From: Bacteroidales bacterium
Lineage (GTDB): Bacteria > Bacteroidota > Bacteroidia > Bacteroidales > UBA10428
NCBI GenBank assembly: GCA_016933335.1
Contig: JAFGBD010000017.1
Location: 1-64,000 of the forward strand
Direction of reading: 5' to 3'
DNA length: 64,000 nt
Shown here one piece after another: positions 52,126 to 61,518 of the stretch (position 1 is its first letter; each line of letters begins with the position of its first letter). The position numbers and the translations under genes are program-made. A model generated the notes under the pieces. The model worked only from the letters and a program-made list of their open reading frames with translations. It was not told the DNA's origin and did not search any database.

Positions 52126-52632
52126 TTATCCTTCATTGTTATTTTTAATTCCCTGATCTGATTTTTTATCTATCATTTTTTTGATTTCCTGCAGCTCCTT
52201 AACATCGTTCATATCTTTGAACCTTAATGACTTTGATTTAGATTCAATCAGTTCGTTATATCCTATGATATTTATTTTCAGACCCTCAATACCTGCAATT
52301 TCTCTGTTTGAATAAGCCTTGTCAAATTCAATCCTGACCATAAAGTCATCCATAAGCTCAATCAGATTCCTGTTTTTTGGTATTTTGATGATATGATTAA
52401 CTTTAAAAAACCTGATGGCTTCTGTACATTTTTCTTCCTTAAATCCCAGCTGTATAAGCGCCTTAAACAGGCGTTTAAGATTGGATTCATTGTTATTGAT
52501 CCAGATATCCATGTCTGCTGTTACACGAACATATCCATGATAATTGACAGCGTGTCCGCCAATGATAAGGTATTCAACTCCATTTTCATTAAGGGCTGAG
52601 ATAATATTTGTGTAAAAAACGGGGAATGTCAT
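52126..52632 (-). CDS. MNT-type nucleotidyltransferase (DUF6036-like)
   Basis: The 168-aa protein has the minimal nucleotidyltransferase fold: EYLIIGGHAVNYHGYVR (20-36) with the GG pair, then the Asp-x-Asp metal motif TADMDIWIN (38-46), a helical region and a third acidic strand (FMVRIEF). The C-terminal LKINIIGYNELIESK and LKEL-type tail is common in stand-alone proteins of this group. Relatives belong to toxin-antitoxin-like or abortive-infection nucleotidyltransferase systems, but target and role are unknown. The start lies 1 bp after a 66-aa gene, pointing to a coupled pair. Confidence 0.85.
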   Translation of the reverse strand: MTFPVFYTNIISALNENGVEYLIIGGHAVNYHGYVRVTADMDIWINNNESNLKRLFKALIQLGFKEEKCTEAIRFFKVNHIIKIPKNRNLIELMDDFMVRIEFDKAYSNREIAGIEGLKINIIGYNELIESKSKSLRFKDMNDVKELQEIKKMIDKKSDQGIKNNNEG

Positions 52633-52633
52633 T

Positions 52634-52834
52634 CTATTTTAACAGATAAGTACCCTTTAACCTTTTTTCAATTTCAAGATGATAATGCCTGTTCATCTTT
52701 TTTGACCATTCACCCAGCTCGTATGATTTTTTCAACCGTTCAACAGGAGTCATCGCTGCACAGTATTTATGATAATCGGTAATTACACTCAGGTTTTCCA
52801 TCTTAAATGAAAATACAGGATCAGTATATTCCAA
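52634..52834 (-). CDS. Small partner of the nucleotidyltransferase
   Basis: The 66-aa (or 55-aa from an internal ATG at 52801) protein is basic and helical: AAMTPVERLKKSYELGEWSKKMN near 26-48. It carries no named domain that I recognise. It ends 1 bp before the nucleotidyltransferase start, so translation is probably coupled. By analogy with paired toxin-antitoxin genes it may be the partner protein, but that is inference. Confidence 0.6.
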   Translation of the reverse strand: MEYTDPVFSFKMENLSVITDYHKYCAAMTPVERLKKSYELGEWSKKMNRHYHLEIEKRLKGTYLLK

Positions 52835-52930
52835 AGATAAGCTGAATTATATTTGTATCAATATGAGATAAAATTAGGTAATAAATTGCAAAAAAAGAAT
52901 TCCCGCGAACAATCTGCCGGACGGTTTAAT

Positions 52931-52985
52931 AAAACTGCAGGACCATCAGACCAGGAACCGGCTTGTCCGGATGTCCTGCAGTTTT
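52931..52985 (-). terminator. Large hairpin terminator after gnd
   Basis: AAAACTGCAGGAC and GTCCTGCAGTTTT pair perfectly over 13 bp around a 29-nt loop that holds an inner CCGG-cttgt-CCGG hairpin; TTTTATT follows on the minus strand. It lies 20 bp past the gnd stop and closes the long leftward sugar-acid operon. Confidence 0.8.
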
Positions 52986-53005
52986 ATGAGAACATGAGAA
53001 TCTGG

Positions 53006-54466
53006 TTAAACAGTATATGTTGAGGACGCGGTCTCTCCTCCTCTTCCGGTCCAGTTGGTATGGAAAAATTCACCTCTCGGCTTGTCTGTTCTTTCGTAGG
53101 TATGTGCACCGAAATAATCGCGCTGTGCCTGTAGCAGGTTTGCCGGCAGCCTTTCAGAACGATAGCCGTCATAATATGCCAGGGCAGTTGAGAATGCCGG
53201 AACCGGAATCCCATGCATTGCTGCTGCAGAAACAACCTTTCTCCAGCCCTCTTGTGCGGCCACAATTTTTTCCTTGAAATAAGGATCCAGCAGCAGGTTT
53301 TCAAGTTCAGGATTCTTATCAAAGGCCTCTTTTATTTTAGCCAGGAAAACCGAGCGGATGATACAGCCTCCGCGCCACATCAGTGCAATTCCCCCGTTGT
53401 TCAGGTTCCAGCCGTATTCACCGGCAGCAGCACGCATCAGAACATATCCCTGTGCATAGGATACCAGCTTGGAAGCATACAGTGCATGCCTGATATCCTC
53501 TATAAATGCCTTTTTATCGCCGCTGATTTTTTTTACAGGTCCTGTCAGCACTTTCGAAGCACGTACTCGCTCATCTTTTTGTGCCGAGAGGCAACGTGCA
53601 AAGACCGCTTCACCGATCAGGGTCAGGGGAACACCCTGGTCGAGCGCTGCCACGGCGGTCCATTTTCCCGTTCCCTTTTGTCCTGCCGTATCAAGGATCT
53701 TTTCCACAAGGGGCTGCCCGTCCTCATCCTTAAAAGCAAGAATATCGCGTGTGATTTCAATAAGATAGCTGTCGAGCTCTCCCTTGTTCCATTCTTTGAA
53801 TACTTCATGCATCTCATCCGGTGTCATGCCCAGCAGTTCTTTCATGATCTGGTATGCCTCGCAGATAAGCTGCATGTCGCCGTATTCAATACCGTTATGC
53901 ACCATCTTGACAAAATGACCTGCCCCGTTTTCTCCAACCCAGTCACAACAGGGTGACCCGTCAGATACCTTGGCCGCTATGGCCTGAAAGACTGGTTTCA
54001 CATGCGGCCATGCATCATTTGATCCCCCGGGCATAATGGAAGGTCCGAGCAGTGCACCTTCCTCACCGCCTGACACCCCTGTTCCGATATAAAGCAATCC
54101 TTTGCTCTCAACATATCTGGTACGGCGGATGGTATCCGGAAAATGGGAATTGCCTCCGTCAATGATAATGTCTCCCTTTTCAAGATGGGGGATCAGTTTT
54201 TCAATAAAATCGTCCACGGCCTGTCCCGCTTTAACAAGCATCATCACCTTCCTTGGACGCTTCAATGACTTCACAAGTTCCTCAATTGAATGGGTCCCGA
54301 TAAATTTTTTACCCTTACCGCGACCTTCAACAAACCTGTCTACTTTTTCCACTGTACGGTTAAATACAGCTACTGTAAAACCCTTACTTTCCATGTTAAG
54401 TACAAGGTTTTCGCCCATTACGGCCAATCCGATTAAACCTATGTCTGCTAATTTTTCCATTTCCAA
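53006..54466 (-). CDS. gnd: 6-phosphogluconate dehydrogenase (decarboxylating)
   Basis: The enzyme oxidises and decarboxylates 6-phosphogluconate to ribulose 5-phosphate with NAD(P)+. The 486-aa length is normal. The Rossmann start [19 protein letters not shown], the VFNRT block, [15 protein letters not shown], the substrate-binding [20 protein letters not shown] and [16 protein letters not shown] are all present, as is the KGTGKW block. It is the last gene of the leftward operon-like series, 17 bp after pdxB. Its place there suggests a link to gluconate or hexuronate flow. Confidence 0.96.
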   Translation of the reverse strand: MEMEKLADIGLIGLAVMGENLVLNMESKGFTVAVFNRTVEKVDRFVEGRGKGKKFIGTHSIEELVKSLKRPRKVMMLVKAGQAVDDFIEKLIPHLEKGDIIIDGGNSHFPDTIRRTRYVESKGLLYIGTGVSGGEEGALLGPSIMPGGSNDAWPHVKPVFQAIAAKVSDGSPCCDWVGENGAGHFVKMVHNGIEYGDMQLICEAYQIMKELLGMTPDEMHEVFKEWNKGELDSYLIEITRDILAFKDEDGQPLVEKILDTAGQKGTGKWTAVAALDQGVPLTLIGEAVFARCLSAQKDERVRASKVLTGPVKKISGDKKAFIEDIRHALYASKLVSYAQGYVLMRAAAGEYGWNLNNGGIALMWRGGCIIRSVFLAKIKEAFDKNPELENLLLDPYFKEKIVAAQEGWRKVVSAAAMHGIPVPAFSTALAYYDGYRSERLPANLLQAQRDYFGAHTYERTDKPRGEFFHTNWTGRGGETASSTYTV

Positions 54467-54483
54467 TTGTTTAATTATTATGA

Positions 54484-55617
54484 TTACTGATTTATTTTAA
54501 CTTTGAATCCCAGTCTTTTTAACTTCCTTTGCACTTCCTGCCTCTTTTCTGAGAGGATGACCTGGTAAGCGTGGAACTCCCTTCTCAAAGGGTAACTTCC
54601 GCGCTGTTCTTCAAATGAAGAAGCAGATTCCCTTAACCTTCTGTCATCCTCAATGACCTTATATGTCGAAAGGATAGCCTTCTGTATGATCATATCATCG
54701 TTTTTGCCTGTGCAATCAACCATGATGTTCTTTTCAGATGGTTCAGGAATTCCGGAAGGGACCCAGTCATCGACTCCCAATCCGAAGAATTTACTCAGTG
54801 CACTTACACTCATCATGGTACCGTTCGCTTTACCATCTGCCGAATAACCGGCAATATGAGGTGTTGCGATAGCTGCCAGATGCATCAGCCCGGTATCGAT
54901 AAACGGCTCGTTTTCCCAGACATCCAAAACAGCAGCAGAAACCGGTCCGGACTGCAAAGCAGCTTTCAGGGCAGCGGAATTGACTACCTCGCCCCTCGAA
55001 CTGTTGATAATGATGGTACCTTCCGTCACTTTTTTGAGAAAAGCATCGTCAACCATGTGATATGTTTTGTCAATTCCGTCCATATTCAATGGTACGTGTA
55101 AACTGATGATGTCGCATTCCCTGATGATCCCCTCCAGTGAAATGAACTGGCAGGACCCTTCCTTTCTTTCGCGGGGAGGATCGTTCAGGTAAACATTCAT
55201 TTCAAGATGTTCAGCCAGGCTGACAATCTTTGAACCGACATTACCGACACCAATCACTCCCAGCGATCTGTTTTTCAGATCAAATCCTTTTTGCTCTGAC
55301 AGCGTAACAAGTGCAGAGGCAATATATTGCTGCACAGAGGATGAATTGCAGCCTGGTGCATTTGTCCAGAAAATGCCATTTCTTTCGCAATAAGCGGTAT
55401 CGAGGTGGTCATATCCGATGGTCGCAGTGGCGATAAATCGCACCTTTGTGCCCCTGAGCAGCTGTTCGTTACATCTGGTACGGGTACGGATAATCAGTGC
55501 ATCAGCATCCTGAACCATTGCATTTGTGATATCCCTTCCCGGCAGGTAAACAATATCTGCATATGGTTCAAGGGCACCTGCCAGAAAAGGTATTTTGTTG
55601 TCTGCAATAATCTTCAT
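54484..55617 (-). CDS. pdxB: 4-phosphoerythronate dehydrogenase
   Basis: PdxB oxidises 4-phospho-D-erythronate in pyridoxal phosphate synthesis. The 377-aa protein shows the D-2-hydroxyacid dehydrogenase layout: [11 protein letters not shown] near 62, the PdxB-specific [27 protein letters not shown] (NAD-binding loop, about 119), [16 protein letters not shown], and the catalytic [12 protein letters not shown]. The PdxB-type C-terminal domain follows. The ATG starts exactly where the Gfo/Idh gene stops. Why it sits in a sugar-acid operon is unclear; erythronate-like acids could be the link. Confidence 0.92.
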   Translation of the reverse strand: MKIIADNKIPFLAGALEPYADIVYLPGRDITNAMVQDADALIIRTRTRCNEQLLRGTKVRFIATATIGYDHLDTAYCERNGIFWTNAPGCNSSSVQQYIASALVTLSEQKGFDLKNRSLGVIGVGNVGSKIVSLAEHLEMNVYLNDPPRERKEGSCQFISLEGIIRECDIISLHVPLNMDGIDKTYHMVDDAFLKKVTEGTIIINSSRGEVVNSAALKAALQSGPVSAAVLDVWENEPFIDTGLMHLAAIATPHIAGYSADGKANGTMMSVSALSKFFGLGVDDWVPSGIPEPSEKNIMVDCTGKNDDMIIQKAILSTYKVIEDDRRLRESASSFEEQRGSYPLRREFHAYQVILSEKRQEVQRKLKRLGFKVKINQ

Positions 55618-56604
55618 TTATAATTTTCGTAAAATAATATCCATCACTTTATTTGTTCTTGCTCCGGAAATACCGTTACTCGGACTCCTGCCAGTGCCCA
55701 TAAGCTCTTCCACCACATCCCTTATCAGGTAATACTGAATGTTTTCAGGATTTTCGGGCTTGAATTCTGTTGTCTTTTCCTTTGTCCTGAGCACAATTGG
55801 AGAGAAGTCAAAGGCAGAGAACAGGATGCTGCCATATTCTCCTGTAATCTCCATCCTGTCGGTTCCTGAACTCTCATCCGCAACAAAACTCCATAAACCG
55901 GTTCCCACAATTCCGTTTTCAAACTGAAACGAAGATGCTACGGTATCCTCTGTAGCATAAAGGCCCTTCCTGTTTGAAAACACGCCGTACACTTCAGATA
56001 TCTGTCCGAAAAAATAATCGAGTATGTCAAGCTGATGACAGGCAAGATCATAAAAATATCCACCTCCGGCAATATTTCTATTTACGCGCCATGGCAGATT
56101 GTTCTTATCGTGGTCTTCCTTTCTGGAGGCAGTGACCAGTTTGAGATCCACCGAGAGGATTTTGCCGATCTTATTTTCCTCTATCAGCTCCTTCACCTTC
56201 AGGAAGTAAGGCAGGCTTCGTCTGTAATATGCCACGAACAATGGCATCCCGGTTTCTTCAGCAACCCGGTTCATTCTGACACAATCGCTGTATGCAGCCG
56301 CCATCGGCTTTTCCACATATACAGGTTTACCTGCTTTCATGGCCCTGATGGTATATTCTGCATGATACAACGGAGGTGTTGCTACATAAACTGCGTTTAT
56401 TTCAGGGTCTTTGATCAATTCATCCGCATCATCATACCATTTCGGCACCTGGTGTCTCTGTGCATAATCCTGTGCTTTTTTTCTGTCTCTCCTCATCACG
56501 GCTATCAGATCAGAACCGCTGATCCTGTTAAAAGCCGGACCGCTCTTCAGTTCGGTTACATTGCCGCAACCAATGATACCCCATTGAACACTCTTCAGAA
56601 TCAT
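55618..56604 (-). CDS. Gfo/Idh/MocA family oxidoreductase
   Basis: The 328-aa NAD(P)-dependent dehydrogenase has the Rossmann opening WGIIGCGNVTELKSGPAF (9-26), the AVYVATPPLYHAEYT segment near 73 and the conserved EKP motif (GKPVYVEKPMA, near 98) whose Lys assists catalysis. Then comes the C-terminal sheet domain with GGGYFYDLACHQLDILDYFFG near 180. Substrates of this family are sugars, sugar acids and inositols; I cannot identify this one. It begins 10 bp after the LarA-like gene and abuts pdxB, firmly inside the operon. Confidence 0.92.
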   Translation of the reverse strand: MILKSVQWGIIGCGNVTELKSGPAFNRISGSDLIAVMRRDRKKAQDYAQRHQVPKWYDDADELIKDPEINAVYVATPPLYHAEYTIRAMKAGKPVYVEKPMAAAYSDCVRMNRVAEETGMPLFVAYYRRSLPYFLKVKELIEENKIGKILSVDLKLVTASRKEDHDKNNLPWRVNRNIAGGGYFYDLACHQLDILDYFFGQISEVYGVFSNRKGLYATEDTVASSFQFENGIVGTGLWSFVADESSGTDRMEITGEYGSILFSAFDFSPIVLRTKEKTTEFKPENPENIQYYLIRDVVEELMGTGRSPSNGISGARTNKVMDIILRKL

Positions 56605-56614
56605 CCGCTAACTG

Positions 56615-57886
56615 TTAATTCTTAAATCTGTTCCTGTATGACCACAACCCTATGGCAGGATTAGATATATAATAGATCCTTTCTCCTCCAGCCAGGTTAA
56701 ATCCGTCCTTCAGTTTTTCAGGATTATATTTCTGCATCATCTGATCCAGTGCGGCAAAATTAAAATTGACCCCTTCAATTTCTTCACGTGTCAGGTTACC
56801 CGGGCAATAGGTAATGGTGAACCTTTTTTCTGACGAACCGTGTATCAGGTGTGCAGCTGCACTCAGGTTATTCTTCAGATCTTCATTTTTCTGCACATTA
56901 TCAAGTATTTCGGGTGTGGTAAGATAGCCGTATTTCCGTATCAGCTTGTCAATCTCCCTATCCTCGCCAAATTCTCTCAGTCCCGGTGCCAGCACAATCA
57001 GCTCACCTCCGTCGGCAATTGCCATCCTTGTCCGGTAGATACTCTTATTTCCAAGCCATGTGCTTTTAAACTCTGACGGATCGAGATATACCACAACCTT
57101 TTTCAGCTCTTCATCCAGCATCTGAAAATTAACTTTCAATGACAATTCAACGGCCAGGTTGAAACATTCGATGTCGTCGCCGATATATAGTCCGCGGACT
57201 TTCAGTTTTCCGTCATCCCCCCTGCCGACGACGGTCTGCACATAAATAACAGGCAGATGTGTGGCAAAATGTTCCGAGGCGTAGTTGAGAACTCTCCTTA
57301 CCGGATTATCCGCCCTGCCCATGATGCGTTCCATACCATAGACAGCACCAAGGAAATGACTCTTGTTGATACCTTCCGAACCGCCCGCACCGACAAAAAC
57401 ATTTTTATTATAATTGGCCATGCCGATCACCTCATGCGGAACAACCTGTCCTATAGACAATATCAGATCAAAACCGCCTTCGGCAATCAGGCTGTTAACC
57501 TGTGCAGGCCAGGGATAATCTACTTTCCCTGCGGAAACCTCGTACAAATACTCTCCCGGGACTTCTCCCAGCTTTACCAGGTCGCTGCGCCAGTTATGCT
57601 CGCGGAACAGCGATTGAGGTATCTCACCGAACATCTCTGAGATCTCCTGCGATGTCATGGGGAAATGGGTTCCGATTGCAGGCAGAATGTCGGTAAGCTT
57701 TTCCCCGTAATACTCCCATGCATACCTTGTCAGCTCGCCTGCATGTGAATGAAACCTGGTGAAATCGGGCGGCAGGGCAAGCACTTTTGTCTTTTGCCCC
57801 AGTTTTCTCAGTGCTTCGAACAGACCGTTTTTCAGATCTTCGTGTCCCAGCACATCATTTTCCGAACCCCTGCTATATAGTAACAT
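56615..57886 (-). CDS. LarA-like nickel-pincer hydroxyacid racemase/epimerase
   Basis: LarA enzymes move a hydride on 2-hydroxyacids using a nickel-pincer (NPN) cofactor. Key residues can be placed in this 423-aa protein: PDFTR (D41, R44), GTHFPMT (H74), VVPHEV (H151), and the cofactor-binding Lys in GGSEGINKS (K175). These match the DxxR, H108, H174 and K184 positions of lactate racemase, so activity is likely. The substrate is unknown; inside a hexuronate operon a sugar acid (gluconate- or aldonate-type 2-epimerisation) is more likely than lactate. LarB, LarC and LarE, needed to make the cofactor, are not in the window. Confidence 0.85.
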   Translation of the reverse strand: MLLYSRGSENDVLGHEDLKNGLFEALRKLGQKTKVLALPPDFTRFHSHAGELTRYAWEYYGEKLTDILPAIGTHFPMTSQEISEMFGEIPQSLFREHNWRSDLVKLGEVPGEYLYEVSAGKVDYPWPAQVNSLIAEGGFDLILSIGQVVPHEVIGMANYNKNVFVGAGGSEGINKSHFLGAVYGMERIMGRADNPVRRVLNYASEHFATHLPVIYVQTVVGRGDDGKLKVRGLYIGDDIECFNLAVELSLKVNFQMLDEELKKVVVYLDPSEFKSTWLGNKSIYRTRMAIADGGELIVLAPGLREFGEDREIDKLIRKYGYLTTPEILDNVQKNEDLKNNLSAAAHLIHGSSEKRFTITYCPGNLTREEIEGVNFNFAALDQMMQKYNPEKLKDGFNLAGGERIYYISNPAIGLWSYRNRFKN

Positions 57887-57949
57887 ATTTTAGATTTTTA
57901 TGTTGATAAATACAATTAATCTTAAACCATGAATCAATGAATTGATCTT

Positions 57950-58366
57950 TCATCCTGATAATACATTTTCCTGTGCCATTGTCTTTTTCATTTTGCCGAG
58001 ACAGGCCATGGTTATTACAAGTCCCAGTACTATTCCCGCTGTATTATAGTACATATCATTCGGGTTGAAAGTCCTGCCCCCGATAAATTTCTGTACAAGC
58101 TCCGTTGCAACCGCAAAGGCAATCCACATCAGGATATAAAGCACTTTAATAATGCCTTTTTTACTGACAATCCCCCTATTGCTTTTCACATAAAGCAATC
58201 CGAGTACGAAGTAAACAACCAGGTGCTCAATGTAATCCATGCGAAAATCCAGTCCCCATACCACTACCCTTGATTTCGGTGTTTTTGGTATGACCGAGAG
58301 AATGATAACCATGATAAACCATACATGGAAAACAATATTCAGCAACCTGTTCTTATTAATAATCAT
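57950..58366 (-). CDS. VanZ-like membrane protein
   Basis: The 138-aa protein has four hydrophobic helices and the VanZ-family pattern: VIPKTPKSRVV near 25, MDYIEHLVVYFVLGLLY (43-59), then ATELVQKFIGGRTFNPNDMYYNTAGIVLG near 86-114 with the conserved Glu-Gln and Asp positions. Biochemical function is unknown. It is embedded in the leftward series (31 bp after the UroD-like gene, 63 bp before the LarA-like gene), an odd companion for sugar-acid genes. Confidence 0.9.
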   Translation of the reverse strand: MIINKNRLLNIVFHVWFIMVIILSVIPKTPKSRVVVWGLDFRMDYIEHLVVYFVLGLLYVKSNRGIVSKKGIIKVLYILMWIAFAVATELVQKFIGGRTFNPNDMYYNTAGIVLGLVITMACLGKMKKTMAQENVLSG

Positions 58367-58397
58367 TCTTTGCTATCTGAATCAGTCCCAAAAGAAT

Positions 58398-59420
58398 TTA
58401 TGAAACCACTTCTATCAGGGCCTGAATGTTTTCAGTTGTAACTCCCGGTGGCATTCCTCCTGCACAGGACAATATAAACCTGTCTTTATGTTCAAGTTCT
58501 TCAATTTGCTGTTTTACCGCTTTCGATACTTCTTCAGGTGTGCCACCTGCAAGCACGTCTCTGGGAGGAATGCTGCCAAGTATGGCCATTTTATTATCAG
58601 TCAGCTCTTTGATCCTGTTCACGGTAGTTTGTATTCCCGGGTTGTAAAGATTGATGCCAATCTCCGGGTAAAAAGCAACAGATGATTCACATTCAGCATC
58701 ATTATGAAAAAATTTTACCCTGACAGGTACATCATAAATCTGTTTGAGATATGGCAGACCGAACTCCTTAAATTCATCCGTACCGATAAAACCAACGATA
58801 TCATCCAGAACAAGTATCCCGTCTGTTGCCGGAAAGGTTTTTCGCTGAAGGTCATGCCACTCAACAAGGAAATCAGTAATGACTGTCATCAGTTTATGAA
58901 TCCGGGCAGGATCCATCAGGCACGCCATCATAAACTCGCTGACTCCCATCAGAAAAGTGGCAATATTCAGAGGTCCCCTGGATACCGAAAACCGGATACG
59001 GTGCCCGGCAGATTCGATAGCAGGCTGCATCAGCCTGAGGCGGTTAAGCATAAAAGGCAGCAATCCGTCAGTTCGCGGATTTGGTTTCATAACTTTATCA
59101 ATGTCATCGGTGGAATGGATGATCTTTTCGGCAAACGGAAATTCGTTTTCATAAAACAGGCACCTGGCACCGAAAGCAGAAGGTTCGGTACACATGCCAT
59201 ACTCGCTCCAGAAACCAGGCAGGAACCAGGTATCGGGAAATGTTTCAATGGCCTTTATGTTAGCCCTGAACCACAGATCGTCACTTGAAAAGTAGTCGAT
59301 GATTTTAATACCATACCAGTTGGGCAACCAGGGACAGTCGATGATGAACCCTGTTGGTATTTTCCCAGGAGTTTTGCCATCCAGAAGTTCTGCCAGGTCG
59401 TCCCATTGCTTATCGGTCAT
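58398..59420 (-). CDS. Uroporphyrinogen decarboxylase-fold protein (UroD/MtaA-like)
   Basis: The 340-aa protein has the UroD (beta/alpha)8 layout as in corrinoid methyltransferases MtaA and MtbA: SRGPLNIATFLMGVSEFM near 148, DGILVLDDIVGFIG near 200, FFHNDAECESSV near 239, INLYNPGIQTT near 257, then AILGSIPPRDVL and ILSCAGGMPPGVTTENI. Haem biosynthesis is unlikely, because the Arg-rich start of true HemE is missing. Homologues occur in sugar-utilisation loci of Bacteroidota, where their role is unknown. It lies between the SDR gene (57 bp) and the VanZ-like gene (31 bp). Confidence 0.85.
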   Translation of the reverse strand: MTDKQWDDLAELLDGKTPGKIPTGFIIDCPWLPNWYGIKIIDYFSSDDLWFRANIKAIETFPDTWFLPGFWSEYGMCTEPSAFGARCLFYENEFPFAEKIIHSTDDIDKVMKPNPRTDGLLPFMLNRLRLMQPAIESAGHRIRFSVSRGPLNIATFLMGVSEFMMACLMDPARIHKLMTVITDFLVEWHDLQRKTFPATDGILVLDDIVGFIGTDEFKEFGLPYLKQIYDVPVRVKFFHNDAECESSVAFYPEIGINLYNPGIQTTVNRIKELTDNKMAILGSIPPRDVLAGGTPEEVSKAVKQQIEELEHKDRFILSCAGGMPPGVTTENIQALIEVVS

Positions 59421-59477
59421 TTTTCACTTCTTTAATGATAATTATCATTTCGTTAAATTCCGGATAAAGTTATACTC

Positions 59478-60329
59478 CTATACTCCTCCGAAGGCGCTGT
59501 AACCGCCATCAACAGGTATGATGACCCCTGTCAGGAACTTTGATACATCGGAAAGAAGAAAAAGAGTTGTGCCCTGCAATTCTTCCACTTCACCATAACG
59601 TCCCATTGGTGTATTGTTTATTATCTTTTTACCCCGTGCGGTAGCTTCACCTGTTTTTTCATCGATCAACAGGAAACGGTTCTGGTTTGTAAGGAAGAAT
59701 CCGGGCGCCACAGCATTGACCCTGATACCTGTTTTTGCAAAATGCACAGCCAGCCATTGCGTAAAATTATTAATGGCTGCTTTGGCTGCCGAATATGCAG
59801 GTATCTTGGTCAGTGGCTTGTAAGAGTTCATTGAAGAAATATTGAGTATGGTTCCCTTTCCTGCTTCCAGCATATCTTTAGAAAGCACCATCGAGGGCAA
59901 TATAGTTCCCATGAAATTCAGGTCAAATACTTTTTGAAAGCCTTCCATTTGCAAACCGTAGAATGTTTCTTCAAGGGCAGCCACCTTATTGCTTTCCATC
60001 TGCTCCTGTTTGGTGGTGGCTGAAGGATGGTTGCCTCCCGCACCATTGATCAGGAAACCGATTTTCCCGAGTTTCCGGTTGATCTCTTCCCTGGCTTTTT
60101 CCAGTGAAGCCTTATCAAGGACATTTGCCTCCACACCAATGCACTCAACACCTGATTCCTTTTTAATTTCAGCGGCAACTTTATCAGCCATTTCCTTGTT
60201 GATGTCAAGAATGGCAATTTTCATACCCACCGATGCCATTCCCTGCACCAGTGCTTTTCCGATTACACCTGCACCTCCGGTGATGGCACAGACTTTTCCG
60301 TTTAAATCGTCAAATGATAACTTTTTCAT
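59478..60329 (-). CDS. SDR oxidoreductase, probable D-mannonate oxidoreductase (fructuronate reductase)
   Basis: The 283-aa NAD(P)-dependent short-chain dehydrogenase has VCAITGGAGVIGKALV (cofactor loop), LINGAGGNHPSAT, catalytic Ser in ILNISSMNS and the YxxxK pair in YSAAKAA (near 178-182), and a PVDGGYSAFGG end. It resembles the SDR-type fructuronate reductase UxuB of Firmicutes (YjmF) and its Thermotoga counterpart, which convert D-fructuronate to D-mannonate. That role fits the adjacent uxaE and uxaC, which would supply fructuronate. Mannonate dehydratase (uxuA) is not in the window. It starts 17 bp after the LacI regulator gene. Confidence 0.85.
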   Translation of the reverse strand: MKKLSFDDLNGKVCAITGGAGVIGKALVQGMASVGMKIAILDINKEMADKVAAEIKKESGVECIGVEANVLDKASLEKAREEINRKLGKIGFLINGAGGNHPSATTKQEQMESNKVAALEETFYGLQMEGFQKVFDLNFMGTILPSMVLSKDMLEAGKGTILNISSMNSYKPLTKIPAYSAAKAAINNFTQWLAVHFAKTGIRVNAVAPGFFLTNQNRFLLIDEKTGEATARGKKIINNTPMGRYGEVEELQGTTLFLLSDVSKFLTGVIIPVDGGYSAFGGV

Positions 60330-60346
60330 ATTGCATCCGGTTTTTA

Positions 60347-61408
60347 TTAATATTCAAGATAGTAATTTAGATTCTCTTTTGTTATGATATCTATAGGTAA
60401 ATATATGTTTTTATTGCATTCTTTTTTAAGGACCAGATGATTGAGCAGAGCCATGATCCCGTGGTATCCCTGTTCAACCGGTTTCTGACTGATCAGGAAA
60501 TCAATGGTTTCATTCTCCAGGAAAGGAATATTTTCCTCAATAAGATCATAACCTATTAATCTGATTTTTGTTTTCAACCCGGCCAAATACTTTGCCACTT
60601 TATATACCCTGGAACTTGGAACAAAAATCCCGTTGATATTACCGGACTTTTTAAAAACAGCCTCCAGGGTAAGATCCACAAATTCCTGACTGGTATTTTC
60701 AATATTGATTGTTTTGATCCTTATCTTATTATCAGGATGATCGGTAAAATATTTTTCAAATCCCCTGTTTCTTTTCAAAATATGCCTGTGATTGGCAATT
60801 TGTTTTGAAATATTGACAACCAGAATTTCAGAATCCGCAATTAATCCAAGGCTCATCAGTTTCGCAGCCAGGTACCCGCTTTGAACCGAGTCCTGACCAA
60901 TATAAGACAGATAGTCCATGTCTTCAATATTTGAATTGACAAAGACATAGGGAATATGATTCCTGATACAGGATTTAACCAGATTGACCGACTGCCTGTA
61001 TTGAACAGGGGCAAACAACAATCCGTCGGGTTTTGACTGTATGACCTTATGAGCCTGCTTTTGGAAAGAAGCAGTATCGAACTGGTCAAAATGAAGGTAT
61101 CTGGCTTCAATGCCAAAATGACTGATTTCCGCAATCGCCTTTTCCATTCCTGCCATCGGAGCTTTCCAGAAACTGCTGTCTTCCTGGGAATCCGGTATCA
61201 GAATGATGAACCTGTACTTCTTTTTGGAAGCAAGTACGCTCGCCAGAATATCGGGCCTGAAATGAGCTTTCTCGATTATCTTCAGTATTTTTTTTCGTGT
61301 CTCCGGCGAAACCTGCCCGCGATCATGAATTACCCTGTCGACCGTGCCAATGGATACCCCGGCCAGTCTGGCTATGTCTGTAATCGTTATTTTTTTCCGT
61401 CTTTTAAT
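60347..61408 (-). CDS. LacI-family regulator of the sugar-acid genes
   Basis: The protein has a LacI-type helix-turn-helix (KITITDIARLAGVSIGTVDR, IHDRGQVSPETRKKIL) and a periplasmic-binding-like effector domain (about 60-350). The start is uncertain. No ATG, GTG or TTG lies close to the HTH; the nearest in-frame candidates are TTG 61465 and GTG 61531, both inside or beyond operator and promoter sequences. The family N-terminus (M-K-R-R-K-K-I-T) matches an ATT codon at 61408, used here. A promoter box at 61472-61479 and an operator just downstream support a start near 61408 and autoregulation. It heads the leftward operon and should also control uxaE and uxaC. Confidence 0.85.
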   Translation of the reverse strand: MKRRKKITITDIARLAGVSIGTVDRVIHDRGQVSPETRKKILKIIEKAHFRPDILASVLASKKKYRFIILIPDSQEDSSFWKAPMAGMEKAIAEISHFGIEARYLHFDQFDTASFQKQAHKVIQSKPDGLLFAPVQYRQSVNLVKSCIRNHIPYVFVNSNIEDMDYLSYIGQDSVQSGYLAAKLMSLGLIADSEILVVNISKQIANHRHILKRNRGFEKYFTDHPDNKIRIKTINIENTSQEFVDLTLEAVFKKSGNINGIFVPSSRVYKVAKYLAGLKTKIRLIGYDLIEENIPFLENETIDFLISQKPVEQGYHGIMALLNHLVLKKECNKNIYLPIDIITKENLNYYLEY

Positions 61409-61448
61409 AAACAGGCAATTTAAGGAGAAATAAACATGGAATTTTTCC

Positions 61449-61462
61449 CGTGTACGTACACG
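61449..61462. promoter_or_regulatory. LacI-type operator O1
   Basis: CGTGTACGTACACG is a perfect 14-bp palindrome. It lies at about +3 to +17 of the predicted regulator transcript, an ideal place for repression. Its centre is 70 bp from the second site. Confidence 0.75.
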
Positions 61463-61471
61463 CAATACAGA

Positions 61472-61479
61472 CAAAAATA
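61472..61479 (-). promoter_or_regulatory. Putative promoter -7 box of the lacI operon
   Basis: On the minus strand this reads TATTTTTG, an exact consensus match. The transcript would start near 61465 and run through operator O1. Confidence 0.45.
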
Positions 61480-61518
61480 TTAAAAAAAACAAGAAAATGA
61501 ATAAATTTTTTGTATTTT

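Noticed and set aside
53213-53956. 247-codon plus-strand open frame
   Set aside because: It is antisense to gnd, which has full family motifs; no domain is visible in the antisense product.
56035-56625. 196-codon plus-strand open frame
   Set aside because: It is antisense to the Gfo/Idh/MocA gene, which is well supported.
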